From Symbiodinium natans (Eukaryota; Sar; Dinophyceae; Suessiales; Symbiodiniaceae), in assembly GCA_905221605.1 (NCBI GenBank), contig CAJNDS010002268.1, positions 1,310,687 to 1,374,686 on the forward strand: 64,000 bases of DNA, written 5' to 3'. Below, in pieces: positions 31,301 through 40,899 of the stretch (positions are counted from its first letter, which is position 1; each line of letters begins with the position of its first letter). Made by a program: the position numbers and the translations under genes. The notes below the pieces were generated by a model. That model was not told where the DNA came from. It searched no databases and saw only the letters and a list, made by a program, of their open reading frames with translations.

Positions 31301-34300
31301 ATTCAGTCTGTATTTGTCGCAAAAGCTTGTTAATTGTATGGGTGTGCGTACCGAACAGTAATGTGTCGTCTGCATATAGGACTTCTGCGTAGTTTATGCC
31401 TGGTATAGGCTGTAGCTGCTTTGGCGTGTTTAAGACTGTCTTGATGTCCTGGAAAATTGCAGTCATTAGAACTCCAAAAAGGTACGGTGATAAGGGGCAT
31501 CCTTGTCGAATACCTGAATTTTGTATCTGATAATCGGAGCGGACGTTGCCTTTCACTACTCTAAACTTTGCTTGTTCATATATGTTTTGGATAAGGCAGA
31601 TTATACGTTGGGGTATGCATAGCCGCGCCAAAACTTCAACAAGTTTGTCCTGGTCTACTTTATCAAACGCCTTCTCCCAATCTAACAGTACCAACGTGAG
31701 ATTTGTTCCTTGCCTTTCTGCCATATCCATAAGCCTTCTTGCAATGAACAACGCTTGCGATGTTGACTTCTTTTTGCGGAATCCATATTGGGTTTTTGAT
31801 ATCCACGGCTCTAGCGCAGGTTCCAAGCGGTTTTTAACTAGGGCTGCCAGTATTTTGTAAAACGTTTGCAAGAGTGCAATTGGGCGGTAGTTTTCCAATT
31901 TTGCTGGGTCTCCTTTTTTGTAAATGGAAGCAATGTTGGACAAGTTTAGAGAGGCCGGGTAGGTGCCCTTTAGCAGTATTTCATTGAAGTGCACTAACAA
32001 TTTTGCTCTGTTGTCGTTGTGCAACCATTTTATTAGCTCTGAGGTAACCTCGTCAGGACCCGGACTCTTGTTACTTTTAAGCCGTTTGATCACTGCGTTA
32101 AGTTCTTCAAGTTCAAAAGCGGACTGGTTAACTGCTGCGCCGACCTCTGAGAGAGAAGTGTTCTTTTGTTCGTGCGCAGTTTCTGGTTTTTTCCATTGCA
32201 CACTACTCAGGTATTCTGCTGCCGCCGCAGGAAAGCTGCTTTCAGGAATTGGGTTGCCATCCTTATCTTTGAATTTTGTATGTCTCGGGAAGAATTTTTT
32301 CTTTATTTGCTTCAAGCCTTGCCACTTATACCCTTGCTTATCCATCTCTTCTAGTTGTTGCAGCATACTCTTTCTTTTGTCTTGGCGAATTTGTTTTCTC
32401 AGTTGCTTTTCAAGATCCTTGGCAGTTTCCGTACTTCCTGCATGGTTGTGTTGACGCTTTTTGCTTAAAAGGTCCCAGGCCTCTGCTGAGATGTAGGCTT
32501 GCCTTTGCGCTGGAGGAAACATCGTAAATGCATTGTTAGCTGCTTCATGTAAGATATCGGCCCAAAGCTTTAATGGGTCGTCTGTAGCTTGGGGCACTCT
32601 GTCCTGAACTAGTTCTGCAACCTGCATGTTGTATTTATGAATTTGATTTTGCGTGGGAGGTCTGTATTTTGGTCGTTTTGTTGTTTCCGCGTAGCGCCGC
32701 TTTGCAAGTTTCACACGCAGATTAGCAACTAAAAGCTTATGGTCTGTTGTAATTGGGTGAAAGCAACTAGATTCAACGTTGGTTATCGCGTTTTTCCATC
32801 TTGAGTTGATTAGTACAAAATCCAACTGAGCAAAACGTGATGTCGTGAAAGGTTCCGAAAAGTTGGGAGTTGTGGTATTGCGATACGTTACAAGTTTCGC
32901 AGGATCCTTCTGAAAAAGTGTATTTGCAGCGACGAGGTGATTGTCTTGACACATTGAGATAAAACGTTCCCTATTGTCTTGCTGTTGTTCAGTTAGTAGG
33001 TCTATGCTATCTTCGTGCGTGCCGAAAATATGTTCGCCTAAGATCGTTTCTTCGTGTGGAAGTCTTTCCATAAGTCTGACATTGAAGTCGCCAATTGTCA
33101 AAATGATGTCATGTTTTGGTAACTTACCCAGAGTGTCGTTTAACTTATCATAGAAATCGTCCTTTTCCCTTTGGGGACGAAGCGCATGCGGAGCATAGGC
33201 AACAATAATGTGGGTGCAGAGTGGTCGTGTGTCGAAAGTTGCGACTAGAAGTCGTCCATCTATCTGCTGTATATTCTTCTTGTAATGCCGAAGTTTGTCA
33301 CTGTACACTAACCCAACTCCATGTTTCTCCGCATCCAGATTGTAGAGCTGTATTTCGGACAGACCTGTGTTTGCACATTGCTTGTGTTGTTCTCTTTTCT
33401 GCTCTGCGAACACTTTGGTCTCATGAGAAACTCCTGATGAGAAGTAAAAAGTGTAATCATCATGTTCTTCCTTTGAACAGTGGTTCACCCTTGTTTCTTG
33501 CAAAGCTAGAATCTCGATGTGGCTTTCTTTCATTAGATGCACTATTTTTTGCCTGCCGGAAATGTGTGTAATCCCTCCTCCTAGATTTAATGTAGCCATC
33601 CTCATGTTCGACCACTTCAGTCTTTCATGAGTTTGAGTATTTTGTGTCATGGGCTGATCTGATTGAATTTTGGTACTTTCGGTAGAGCATTCTTGAGCTA
33701 CTTGATAAGAGTTATACTGCGTAGCCTCAACAGTATAACACTTCCTCAACTTACGGTATTCTTTGCGCCTTTCTTGTCTTCGCTGCTTTCGGTTGGCTTT
33801 TCGTATGATCTCAGCAATGGGAGACCTTTTGTAAATTCGCCTAGTATAGTTTGCTTTTTCTGTGTTTTTGCTGGTTTCCGGTTGAGACTTCGGGTCTGTC
33901 ACCTTTTCGTTCCCACTGCTCGTTGAGCTGCGGGGCTCCCGCCACTCCATGGGGGGGAAGGTGTAAGCAATGTCATTTGTCACACGCTGGAAAGCTTGTT
34001 TGGCTCGTCCATAAATACCTTTGTTTTTGTAACTGTTTCGTGTGTTGTTACAGTTGTCAAGCTTTTTGAAAGAGAGAGGCCTAATGCTGGCAACTGGCAC
34101 TTTTGATGGCATCTTCGCAGACGCATGCATCCGCAACATTTTGTTCCTCTCAACGTGTCTCGGGTCGGAGCCCTCGAACCCTAAAGCCTAGAGCCTACAC
34201 TCGAAACCGTAAACCCTCAACTTGAAGCCCTCTCCCCACCTACACTCTGATTAGGCCCTGAATTCCAGAGCCCCACACAACTCTAACCCTGGGACCCCTG

Positions 34301-35175
34301 AACCCTGAACCCTTATCCTAAAACCCCAAAACCATAAAACCTAAACTTCAAAACCCCTCAACGCTGAACCCCTAAAACCCCAAACCCGACACAAACCCTC
34401 AAACCCCAAGAATCTGAAACCCCAAGACCCCAAAACCCTGAAACTCCAAACCCCCAGAACGCCAAAACTCTGCAACCCAAAAACCCTGAAACTTTGAAAC
34501 CCTAGAACTCCAAACCCCCAAAACCCCCAAAACCCTACAACCTTGAACCCCAAAAACCCTAAAACTCCAAACAACCAAAACACAAAACAAACTCAACCCA
34601 AAACTCGAAAAAAAAAAAAAAAACAAACCCCAACACTTCAAAAGCCCCAAATCCCTGCAACCCTGTAGACCCTAAAGCCCAGAGTTCATCCGGGAAGGTC
34701 TCCCTTCCACTCCTCCTCAGACAGAAGAACAAAATAGTCACCCTAAACCCTAAACCCTAAACCCTAAACCCTAAACCCTAAACCCTAAACCCTGAACCCT
34801 AAAGCCCTAAACACCTCAGAGTCCAAGCAGCAAGGTCACCCCTGAAGGTCTCCGCGCCGAAGAAGACAAATCGCCCTGTCGCGGCCTCGAGGCGCCTGCT
34901 TTAGGGTTTAGATGTTTCGGGCTCGGTTTAGGCTTTAGGGTTTAGGCTTTGGAGTCTGGGGTTTAAGACCTAGGGGGTTCAGGGATTGTAGGGTTTGGGG
35001 TTTAGGGTTTCGGGGCGACACCTCGGATGATCATGGCCGAGCAGAAGCACTCTACAACGTCATGCTAAGGTGTGATAGAATATGCGGATGATGAGGACAT
35101 GGATAGGGGGCGAAAACGAGGACGAGAATGATGTGCATTAGGGTAAGACTCATTTTGCTGATGACTGTCACGGTC

Positions 35176-35207
<32 letters not shown>

Positions 35208-37520
35208 CATCATCATCATCATAACCATCATAACCATCATCATTGCCATCATCCATGCAACAATCATGTGCGTCGTGTATCTGGGCTACGCATTTAGATG
35301 TCGCTTTTGTTTTTGATATTTTCGTTTTCGGGGCTGCTGTAAGTTGGCGGCTTGACTTCGCTGTGGCGAAGAGATTCGTGTCGCATTCTCACCCCTTAAC
35401 GAAGGAATATACCTTAAGCTATAAAGGGATCCTCGCAGGGTTTAAGATTTTGGGGGGTTTTCCGAAGTTAGCGATACCTTATTGTGGTCCTTATCATAAG
35501 GGGATCCTACTCTTTGGGGATCTATATTGGGGGTCCTCCATTTTCGTAAACCCCCGTTTAGGGTAAAGCACCGATCCCAATCATTCCCAATCCCCAGGAG
35601 AAGCCCAGTTGCTCTAGCCGCTGGCGGATGTCCACCGCTTTGCCGATGATGACGCTATCCTTGGCATGCCAGGGCCAGAGATGTTTTACAGGGTAGGGTT
35701 TAGGTTTAGGGTTTAGGGCTACTACGGCTTTTGGGTGATGCAGGAAAATCCTGCTTACAGGAATCCCAAATAAGGTACCCCCACCCCCCGCCCCAAAAAC
35801 TTTCGAAACCCCCATGTCGGTGCTGACAGAACCTTTCCGTCCATGCACACGCAAGCTCAAGAGCTTAACTTCCGACCGATACTCGGAAGCACCAGCCTAC
35901 CTGATATGCCTGAACCCTGAACCCTAAACCCTGCCCTAAACCCTAAACCCTAAACCCCAAAACCCTAAACTCTAAACCCTGAACCTTTCAAGCTAAGGAG
36001 GGCATCGGATTCAGGGTCCGATTCTTCCCTTGGAGGCAGTGCCGATGACTTACCCTACTGTTTCAGCCCTATGCCTTTCAAAATACATATGGGGGTTTTA
36101 CGAAATAGGGGACCCCTAAAATAGACCCCCAAAGAATAGGATTCACGTATAATAAGGACCCCAATCAGGTACCCTAGTTTCGGAAACCACCCTATTGCAG
36201 CACACAGTCTATGGCATTGAAACACGTCTGGCTTTCGTCGACATACTAGTGGGCTAAATCATATACGAAATGCGAAAGTACCTACAGGAGCACAAAAGAA
36301 AACTCGGATTGCGCAAACTGAGGTGTAGACACACACCACCAGGTTTTGCCAGGGCACATAGCAGTCCACAAGAAGGACCAGATCGCATTGCTGCGCAGGC
36401 AGCATTTGCTCCAGATACTGGTTGAGCGCATGGAGCCTTACATGGACTACGGTGGTCACCCTAAACCCTAAACCCTAAACCCTGAACCCTAAGCCCTAAA
36501 CCCTAAACCCTGTCAAGCAGGGTCTCGGGCTTCGGGTACAGGAGCACATCATGGCCCCCAAAGCCCCGCGATGTGCATGTTCGCACAAACAACACCTCCG
36601 CTACGTGGCTTCACAGCAGCGACGGTTTAGGGTTTAGGGTTTAGGGTTTAGGGTTTAGGGTTTAGGGTTTCGGGCTTAGGGTTTAGGGTTTAGGGTTTAG
36701 GGTTTAGGGTTTAGGGTTTAGGGTTTAGGGTTTAGGGTTTAGGGTTTAGGGTTTAGGGTTTAGGGTCCTAAAACCTAAGCCCTGAACCCTAAGCCCGAAA
36801 GGCATCAGAGGGGACGGACATGCGAACCGATTTCATCCAAAGATGTTCATACCTTGAGTTCTTTCGAGCTGCGGCGGGAGGTTGGCTGCCATTGAGGGTT
36901 TAGGGCTTTGCCTATAGTTTGGGGCCCAGGGTAGTTTAGGGGTTAAGGTAGCCTAATAACCTGGAATTGTGGTAATCACTGGGGCCGATGTCAGGAATAT
37001 TTCTGTGATTTCAGTGTGTGTTTTTTGTGCTTGGCATGTGTGAAAAATCTGTACCTGTGCCTGCCAGGGGTTTCGATTCTGTGAAACATCTGTGAACGGT
37101 TTGTGCAAAAAACTTGAAAGATCTGTCCGTGAAAAATCTGTGCCTCCCCCTTGTCCCACTCCCCGCCCGCTCCCCCCACCCCCCCACAAAAAGAGAGCAG
37201 GTCACAAAAAAAAACACAACAAGCACAGATTTGTCACAGAATCAATTGTGGCCACCTAGCAAGTCGCAGATGCAAGAGACCAAAAAAACCTAAATAATAC
37301 ACAAAAAAAAATAATTCCTGAACCAGCCTTTTCCACGAAATCCAGGTTACAAGGGTAGCCTAGGGTAGGTTAAGGTTTAGAGTTCAGCCAACCACATACA
37401 GCCAAGCAGCCGTATCGTCAGGTTCCCCCAGCTAGCACCCATGCCATAGTCCAAAAGCGTCACCTGCACAGGCTCAAGTCCTAGCAGACGCTCGAATCGG
37501 AGACGATGGACACTCACCCG
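28270..37520 (-). CDS. PLOD/LH3-type glycosyltransferase, partial multi-exon gene split by a LINE
   Basis: Five phase-compatible exons: 37520-37426, 36436-36358, 35659-35593, 34875-34840, 28340-28270. They give, in order, LLDYGMGASWGG, LHALNQYLEQML...CDLVLLVDCY-DSVIIG, RFVFFGAE, and TPWRYLNAGLMAG. This is the layout of the procollagen-lysine (PLOD/LH3) and procollagen-galactosyl glycosyltransferase domain: GL(G)..W.GG, KL..L...L, D-x-x-D in 'VDCYD', VFF(S/G)AE, RYLN(S/A)G. It would transfer a sugar from a nucleotide donor in the ER/Golgi. Junctions use GA, GT, GA and GT donors. N- and C-terminal parts are not resolved. A whole LINE occupies the intron between the fourth and fifth exons. Confidence 0.65.
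28600..30120 (-). other. Telomeric tracts with further coding-like islands
   Basis: CCCTAAA/TTTAGGG tracts at 28605-28682, 28740-28885, 29550-29595, 29865-29925 and 30000-30090 flank islands open on the minus strand, e.g. 29240-29160 (EEQDARAKAMKVSFSDNSVA after a CTGAG acceptor) and ~29500-29435 (TLSAALQESLCHSQGRGG). They lie between two joined glycosyltransferase exons and may be alternative exons, exons of a nested gene, or remnants. Confidence 0.35.
30325..30495 (-). repeat. 12-bp tandem repeat at the LINE 3' end
   Basis: ATTCGGTGACAT repeated about five times at 30330-30400, then ATTCGATGACAT-type units at 30450-30492. It lies within 220 bp of the LINE stop codon on its downstream side; LINE 3' tails often end in short tandem repeats rather than poly-A. 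Confidence 0.75.
30546..34139 (-). CDS. Non-LTR retrotransposon (LINE) polyprotein, endonuclease plus reverse transcriptase
   Basis: A single intact frame of 1197 codons. Residues ~180-475 are an APE-type endonuclease (MATLNLGGG, LALQETRV, GDFNVRL at ~350, LDFVLINS, TTDHKLL at ~465). Residues ~680-930 are the reverse transcriptase (LKSNKSPGPDEV, YRPIALL, GFRKKKS, LLDWEKAFDKVD, GIRQGCPLSPYLF, YADDTLL at ~922). A basic coiled-coil-like N-terminus (KANRKQRRQERRKEYRKLRK) may bind RNA. No separate ORF1 and no RNase H recognised. It nicks DNA and primes reverse transcription at the target. It is inserted in sense in an intron of the glycosyltransferase gene. No frameshift is seen, so it may be young. 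Confidence 0.97.
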   Translation of the reverse strand: MLRMHASAKMPSKVPVASIRPLSFKKLDNCNNTRNSYKNKGIYGRAKQAFQRVTNDIAYTFPPMEWREPRSSTSSGNEKVTDPKSQPETSKNTEKANYTRRIYKRSPIAEIIRKANRKQRRQERRKEYRKLRKCYTVEATQYNSYQVAQECSTESTKIQSDQPMTQNTQTHERLKWSNMRMATLNLGGGITHISGRQKIVHLMKESHIEILALQETRVNHCSKEEHDDYTFYFSSGVSHETKVFAEQKREQHKQCANTGLSEIQLYNLDAEKHGVGLVYSDKLRHYKKNIQQIDGRLLVATFDTRPLCTHIIVAYAPHALRPQREKDDFYDKLNDTLGKLPKHDIILTIGDFNVRLMERLPHEETILGEHIFGTHEDSIDLLTEQQQDNRERFISMCQDNHLVAANTLFQKDPAKLVTYRNTTTPNFSEPFTTSRFAQLDFVLINSRWKNAITNVESSCFHPITTDHKLLVANLRVKLAKRRYAETTKRPKYRPPTQNQIHKYNMQVAELVQDRVPQATDDPLKLWADILHEAANNAFTMFPPAQRQAYISAEAWDLLSKKRQHNHAGSTETAKDLEKQLRKQIRQDKRKSMLQQLEEMDKQGYKWQGLKQIKKKFFPRHTKFKDKDGNPIPESSFPAAAAEYLSSVQWKKPETAHEQKNTSLSEVGAAVNQSAFELEELNAVIKRLKSNKSPGPDEVTSELIKWLHNDNRAKLLVHFNEILLKGTYPASLNLSNIASIYKKGDPAKLENYRPIALLQTFYKILAALVKNRLEPALEPWISKTQYGFRKKKSTSQALFIARRLMDMAERQGTNLTLVLLDWEKAFDKVDQDKLVEVLARLCIPQRIICLIQNIYEQAKFRVVKGNVRSDYQIQNSGIRQGCPLSPYLFGVLMTAIFQDIKTVLNTPKQLQPIPGINYAEVLYADDTLLFGTHTHTINKLLRQIQTESANYNMKLNFDKCINLTINRKQSSIKFMDGTAVPRKTQAKYLGAVLTDAIDNHQEVIRRMGEATAVAKQLNLFWSKARTTVKWKLRVMESIVLNKLTYGLETIQLTQREQNQINAFQLKMFRRVLNIPPTHVDRSWTNQRIIDTLWRSHKYKYVQLSAKWMQKKLTLLGHILRAPHDDPMREILFQPRQNIPRSVHVRRVGKPRANWLLNTFEEAYAFLHPEAHFDASITAHWNEIADAANRREPPFQTKK
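34140..34740. other. Degenerate CCCTAAA-derived DNA
   Basis: C- and A-rich sequence (CCCCAAAACCCTGAAACTCC and similar) that is recognisably decayed telomeric repeat on the upstream side of the LINE. It yields Phe/Gly/Leu-rich minus-strand frames that are artefacts. A poly-A tract lies at 34608-34623. Confidence 0.7.
34840..34875 (-). CDS. Glycosyltransferase microexon RFVFFGAE
   Basis: Thirty-six nt (acceptor GACAG, GT donor) encoding RFVFFGAETFR, corresponding to the (K)VVFSAE strand. It joins in phase to LGFSW-G at 35593 and to TPWRYLNAG at 28340. Confidence 0.65.
35170..35250 (+). repeat. ATG/ATC trinucleotide repeat
   Basis: ATG units turn into ATC units at the centre (ATGATGATGATCATCATC), a self-complementary junction. 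Confidence 0.95.
35452..35555. mobile_element. Foldback element, GGGGTTTCCGAAA family
   Basis: GGGGGGTTTTCCGAAGTTAG at the left and CATTTTCGTAAACCCCC at the right, with the shared interior GGTCCTTATCATAAGGGGAT. It lies just downstream (minus strand) of the exon ending at 35593. A half copy (complement of GGGGGTTTCGAAAGTTTTTG) is at 35775-35815. Confidence 0.85.
36091..36192. mobile_element. Foldback element, GGGGTTTCCGAAA family
   Basis: Inverted orientation relative to the copies at 24961 and 35452: GGGGGTTTTACGAAATAGGG at the left, CTAGTTTCGGAAACCACCC at the right. Confidence 0.85.
36358..36436 (-). CDS. Glycosyltransferase exon with VDCY (D-x-x-D first half)
   Basis: Seventy-nine nt: LHALNQYLEQML and then CDLVLLVDCY, ending at a GT donor (TAT|GTG). 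The next exon (35659) starts GAT, completing VDCYDSVII. The hydrophobic strand followed by D-x-Y-D is the metal and nucleotide-sugar site of this family. Confidence 0.7.
36625..36765 (+). repeat. TTTAGGG array
   Basis: About 20 units in an intron-sized gap between glycosyltransferase exons 37426 and 36436. Confidence 0.95.
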
Positions 37521-38244
37521 CTGAAAAAGAAGCCCAGCAAGCATTCGCTGGCAACGCCCTCGTCTGCAACAAGTTTCAGAAGGCATCGCACCGAACGCGG
37601 CACATGGAACCGCTTTTGGGGGGCAAATCTCGAAAACCATGCAATCAAGAAACCCTGAACCCTAAACCTGAAACCCTAAACCCCAAACCCCTAAACCCTA
37701 AATGCTCCCAAACTGCAAAGCTGTGAAGAAGGGCCTGTCCAACTGTCGCAGCCGTGGATGCAAAGAAGGGCGACCTCGTCGCTGCGAACCGGCGGTTGCC
37801 CGTTGAACCCCAAAGAACCACCAAGAAATCCACGCTTTACCAGGGTTTAGGGTTTAGGGTTCAGGGTTCAGGGTTCAGGGTTCAGGGTTTAGAAAACTCC
37901 ATACTTTAGCAATCCCGTTCAAGAGCCTAGAAGCCCTCAATTCAGGAATTGTACCTTATACCTTTTACTTAGGATCCTTATACGGTACAAGGTATCTTTC
38001 CTCAATTAGAGGGGGGTATTGGGCTCTTTGGGTTTAGGGAGCTTGTGATGCTACAATCCCTACTAAGGACTAGCGGTATAGGGGGGAACCTCCCAAATGA
38101 GAGCCCTAAACCCTAAACCCTAAACCCTAAACCCTAAACCCTAAACCCTCCTCAAGACTCTGCACCCAGCCACATGCCCACATCCATCTGGCTGGCGAAG
38201 GTCGTCACATGCACAGCTGCCTTGCCCGCAGGGCCTGAGATCAG

Positions 38245-38475
38245 AAGTGGTTTAGGGTTTAGGGTTTAGGGTTCAGGGTTTAGGGTTTAGGGTGTAGGGT
38301 GTTTAGGGTTTAGGGTTTAGGGTTTAGGGTTTAGGGTTTAGGGTTTAGGGTTTAGGGTTTAGGGTTTAGGGTTTAGGGTTTAGGGTTTAGGGTTTAGGGT
38401 TTAGGGTTTAGGGTTTCGGGTTTAGGGTTTAGGGTTTCGGGTTTAGGGTTTAGGGTTTAGGGTTTAGGGTTTAGG
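38245..38475 (+). repeat. TTTAGGG array, longest in the window
   Basis: About 32 units, mostly perfect, with TTTCGGG variants near the end. The next 20 bases include a poly-G run (38491-38502) and a poly-C run follows at 38561-38574. Confidence 0.95.
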
Positions 38476-39148
38476 ACCAAGTAGGCGCCGGGGGGGGGGG
38501 GGTGTATCCGCATATTTCGAAGAGTGCAGAGTGCAACAATGGGGCCCACAATTCAGATCCCCCCCCCCCCCCCCGAATGGAGGCGTAAATTTTTTTTAAC
38601 AATTTAGGGCTGAGGGTGTATTTCAGAACAGGAACCCTCTTCATGCCAAGCATTAAGTTTTCTTCCCCCAAATAACGGGTATTGGGTTCTCTGGGCATGT
38701 GTGTGATTGAGCTTCGTGGACCAGTAAGTCAAGGACTGGCAAAAAGATCTCCCGCAACCTGCTGCTTTTGGGCTTTGTGGTTATGGGGTTTAGAGGTTAA
38801 GGCTCAAATTTAGTTGACCTGAAACATTCCTGCTTGGAGTCCCGACTACCACTGTACCTTGCTTTTTTGTTGGGGGGAATGTACAGATCATGCATCCGAA
38901 CTAAGCAACAACCGGGCTGTGATCTCGTTCTTCGAAAGCATGCCCGCTGCACCCATCGCAAAAATGAAACCAAAGCCCTTAAACCTTGAAAATGTCTACT
39001 TAAAATTGGCCCAAGCATGCTAAGCATGCGACAGGACGGTGAGGTTCCGTCGCCTTGACCACAGGGGGCTTGAAAACTGTCTCGCACGTCTGACATTTCA
39101 GAGGCGTCCCTTTTCGGAGCTTTCATGTACGACGATTCCGTGCAATGT

Positions 39149-39252
39149 GGGGGGTTTCCGAGATTAGGGGGTACCTTATTGGGGTCCTTCTTACACCTGA
39201 ATCCTACTATTTGGGGTTCTATATTTGGGTCCCCTGTTATTCGTAAACTCCC
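39149..39252. mobile_element. Foldback element, GGGGTTTCCGAAA family
   Basis: GGGGGGTTTCCGAGATTAGG at the left and TTATTCGTAAACTCCC at the right; interior TACCTTATTGGGGTCCTT as in sister copies. Only 80 bp from the next foldback element of another family. Confidence 0.85.
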
Positions 39253-39334
39253 ATGTAAGGGCATGGCATACTTGTTTGGACTTCCCAAAGCCGGGAGCCA
39301 CCCCACGTTCACATGCAGAGGATTGCAAACTCCC

Positions 39335-39442
39335 AGAGAGCCCAATACCCCTTTACTAAGGAATCTACCTCAAACTGTAAAGGGATATTTAGTATGATTT
39401 AAGGTGTAATCCTTATTTAAGGGGTATTGGGCCCTTTTGGGC
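39335..39442. mobile_element. Foldback element, AATACCCCTT family
   Basis: AGAGAGCCCAATACCCCTTT at the left and AAGGGGTATTGGGCCC at the right are inverted, ~28 bp with few mismatches, around an interior of GTAAAGGGATAT...TTTAAGG words. Degenerate relatives: 37921-38033, 9775-9836, 10605-10690, 13605-13850 and 15163-15215. Confidence 0.8.
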
Positions 39443-39879
39443 TAGTGGACACTCAAACGGGACCCCAAACTACACAAGCCTTAGCACCATTGCACGCAGT
39501 TTCAACTTTCAACCGGGCACTCTCCACTGTGGCATTGCAGTCTAAACAACATGATTCTGCACGATTTCTACGCCGAACCCTTGTACTACCCCTCTAGTTG
39601 CCTCCTAATGTTTCCTCGGACATCTTCTGGCTTGGGCCTCTTGTGCACGAAAACAGCAGCAGGGAGCCATGAAGGGCCCGCAGCGCTCTCATGCTACATC
39701 GGCTGCGAGCAACCGCTCTGGGGCTCTAGGGTTCATTAATTCATTTTACAGGGAACCCAGAGTTGTCTTGAACTTATATTGGGGTTTGTGGTTTTGGGTT
39801 CAGGGTTTAGGGTTTGGGGATTAGGGTTTTAAGTGGCCCTTCGTCCTATGGATCAACTTATAAGATGATTCGGACTTTA

Positions 39880-40833
39880 TTATGCCGACTTTCGAAAAGC
39901 ACTCTCATCGGTAGCAATGCTTAGTTCCGGCTGCGTACGTCGCAAGTTCGTGATGGTCTCGCAGTGTGTCTGGGGCCCTTCCTGCGGAAAGCTTACACCA
40001 GCGATCAACCAGGACAACGCACTGGAACAATAACAACCGCAAGTGCACCAGAGTTCAGCACTCCGCATCCATGGATCAGGACACACACCGCTGAATGAAC
40101 GTAAAATTTGTACATGCTCTAGTCGTTGGATTGACCACGGCACTGTAGTGTATTTTTCGCGGCCCAATCTGGCAGCAATTTTCCGGACACAGATTATGCT
40201 TTTGCCAGTTTGAACTAAATGCCATCGGCATTCTACAATCACAACGGCCTCATGGCAACCGCTTCCTGGCAAAATGTTTTTCAGAAGGTGCATCGTGTTC
40301 GCCCCTAGTGCTTGGTCAACAACATGCACATTCGTTCTCACCAGCAGCGAGTTTAGGCGATGCGATGTCACTGACAAACGCCTGCCCAGATACCCGCAAC
40401 AGAATTCAGCGTAGCCAATGACAAGACAAGATGAGCTGCTGGAGACGCGATGTCGCTGACAAACGTTTGCCCAGAAACTCGCAAGCTCTGATTCTGGACA
40501 GAAATGCTGGCAAGGCGAACAATCGATGCGACTAAAGCACCTGACTGCACCGTGCTGCAACTCGAACCAAAACCCTAAAGCCCAGGTGTTGCGAGCTTCA
40601 ATCAGCTTGGACTCCGTCAACACCCGTTGCATTAGATTTACCTCCACAAAAGGCAAAAAACACATTTGGACAATGAGCGGCGCTGGGCACCAACGAAGGG
40701 TCCAACTCGGAATCTTAAGGAAATCGCAATCCGGGTTCTTTAGCCGCGCGTGAGCGGTGGCCAACTTGCGCGTTCGCTTCTCCAGCCTTTCCAACATCTG
40801 CTTCTTCTGCTTCTTAAGGTTGTTTCGAAGAAC
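39880..40833 (-). CDS. Hypothetical exon or ORF with basic coiled-coil start
   Basis: A consensus-like acceptor (CTTTTCTTAGCAG) ends at 40834 and opens a frame that starts VLRNNLKKQKKQMLERLEKR and stays open for 317 codons to the stop at 39880. The first ~45 residues are Lys/Arg-rich and helical; the rest is Cys-rich without recognised domain. A ~100-bp imperfect tandem duplication (40350-40400 versus 40445-40495) lies inside. The first part looks like a real exon; the remainder may be intron open by chance. No telomeric repeats in this stretch. Confidence 0.4.
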   Translation of the reverse strand, partial: VLRNNLKKQKKQMLERLEKRTRKLATAHARLKNPDCDFLKIPSWTLRWCPAPLIVQMCFLPFVEVNLMQRVLTESKLIEARNTWALGFWFELQHGAVRCFSRIDCSPCQHFCPESELASFWANVCQRHRVSSSSSCLVIGYAEFCCGYLGRRLSVTSHRLNSLLVRTNVHVVDQALGANTMHLLKNILPGSGCHEAVVIVECRWHLVQTGKSIICVRKIAARLGREKYTTVPWSIQRLEHVQILRSFSGVCPDPWMRSAELWCTCGCYCSSALSWLIAGVSFPQEGPQTHCETITNLRRTQPELSIATDESAFRKSA

Positions 40834-40899
40834 CTGCTAAGAAAAGATGGTCTTGTAGTCACATTCCAAGCCACTTCAAATTGAAAGCCCACATTGCTT

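Larger units (their letters stand above)
1..39830. repeat. Interspersed telomere-like (TTTAGGG)n domain
   Basis: TTTAGGG or CCCTAAA tracts, from two to more than twenty units, occur every few hundred bases in both orientations. Many are degenerate (GGGTTTG, GGGTTGA, GGGTCTA, GGGTTTC). They alternate with unique islands of 50-200 bp, several of which are exons. A true chromosome end would be one long array in a single orientation, so these are interstitial. The tracts stop near 39.8 kb and do not recur in the remaining 24 kb. TTTAGGG is the telomere unit of plants and of dinoflagellates. Confidence 0.95.

Noticed and set aside
31546-34069. Plus-strand ORFs opposite the LINE
   Set aside because: Shadows of the 1197-codon minus-strand frame.
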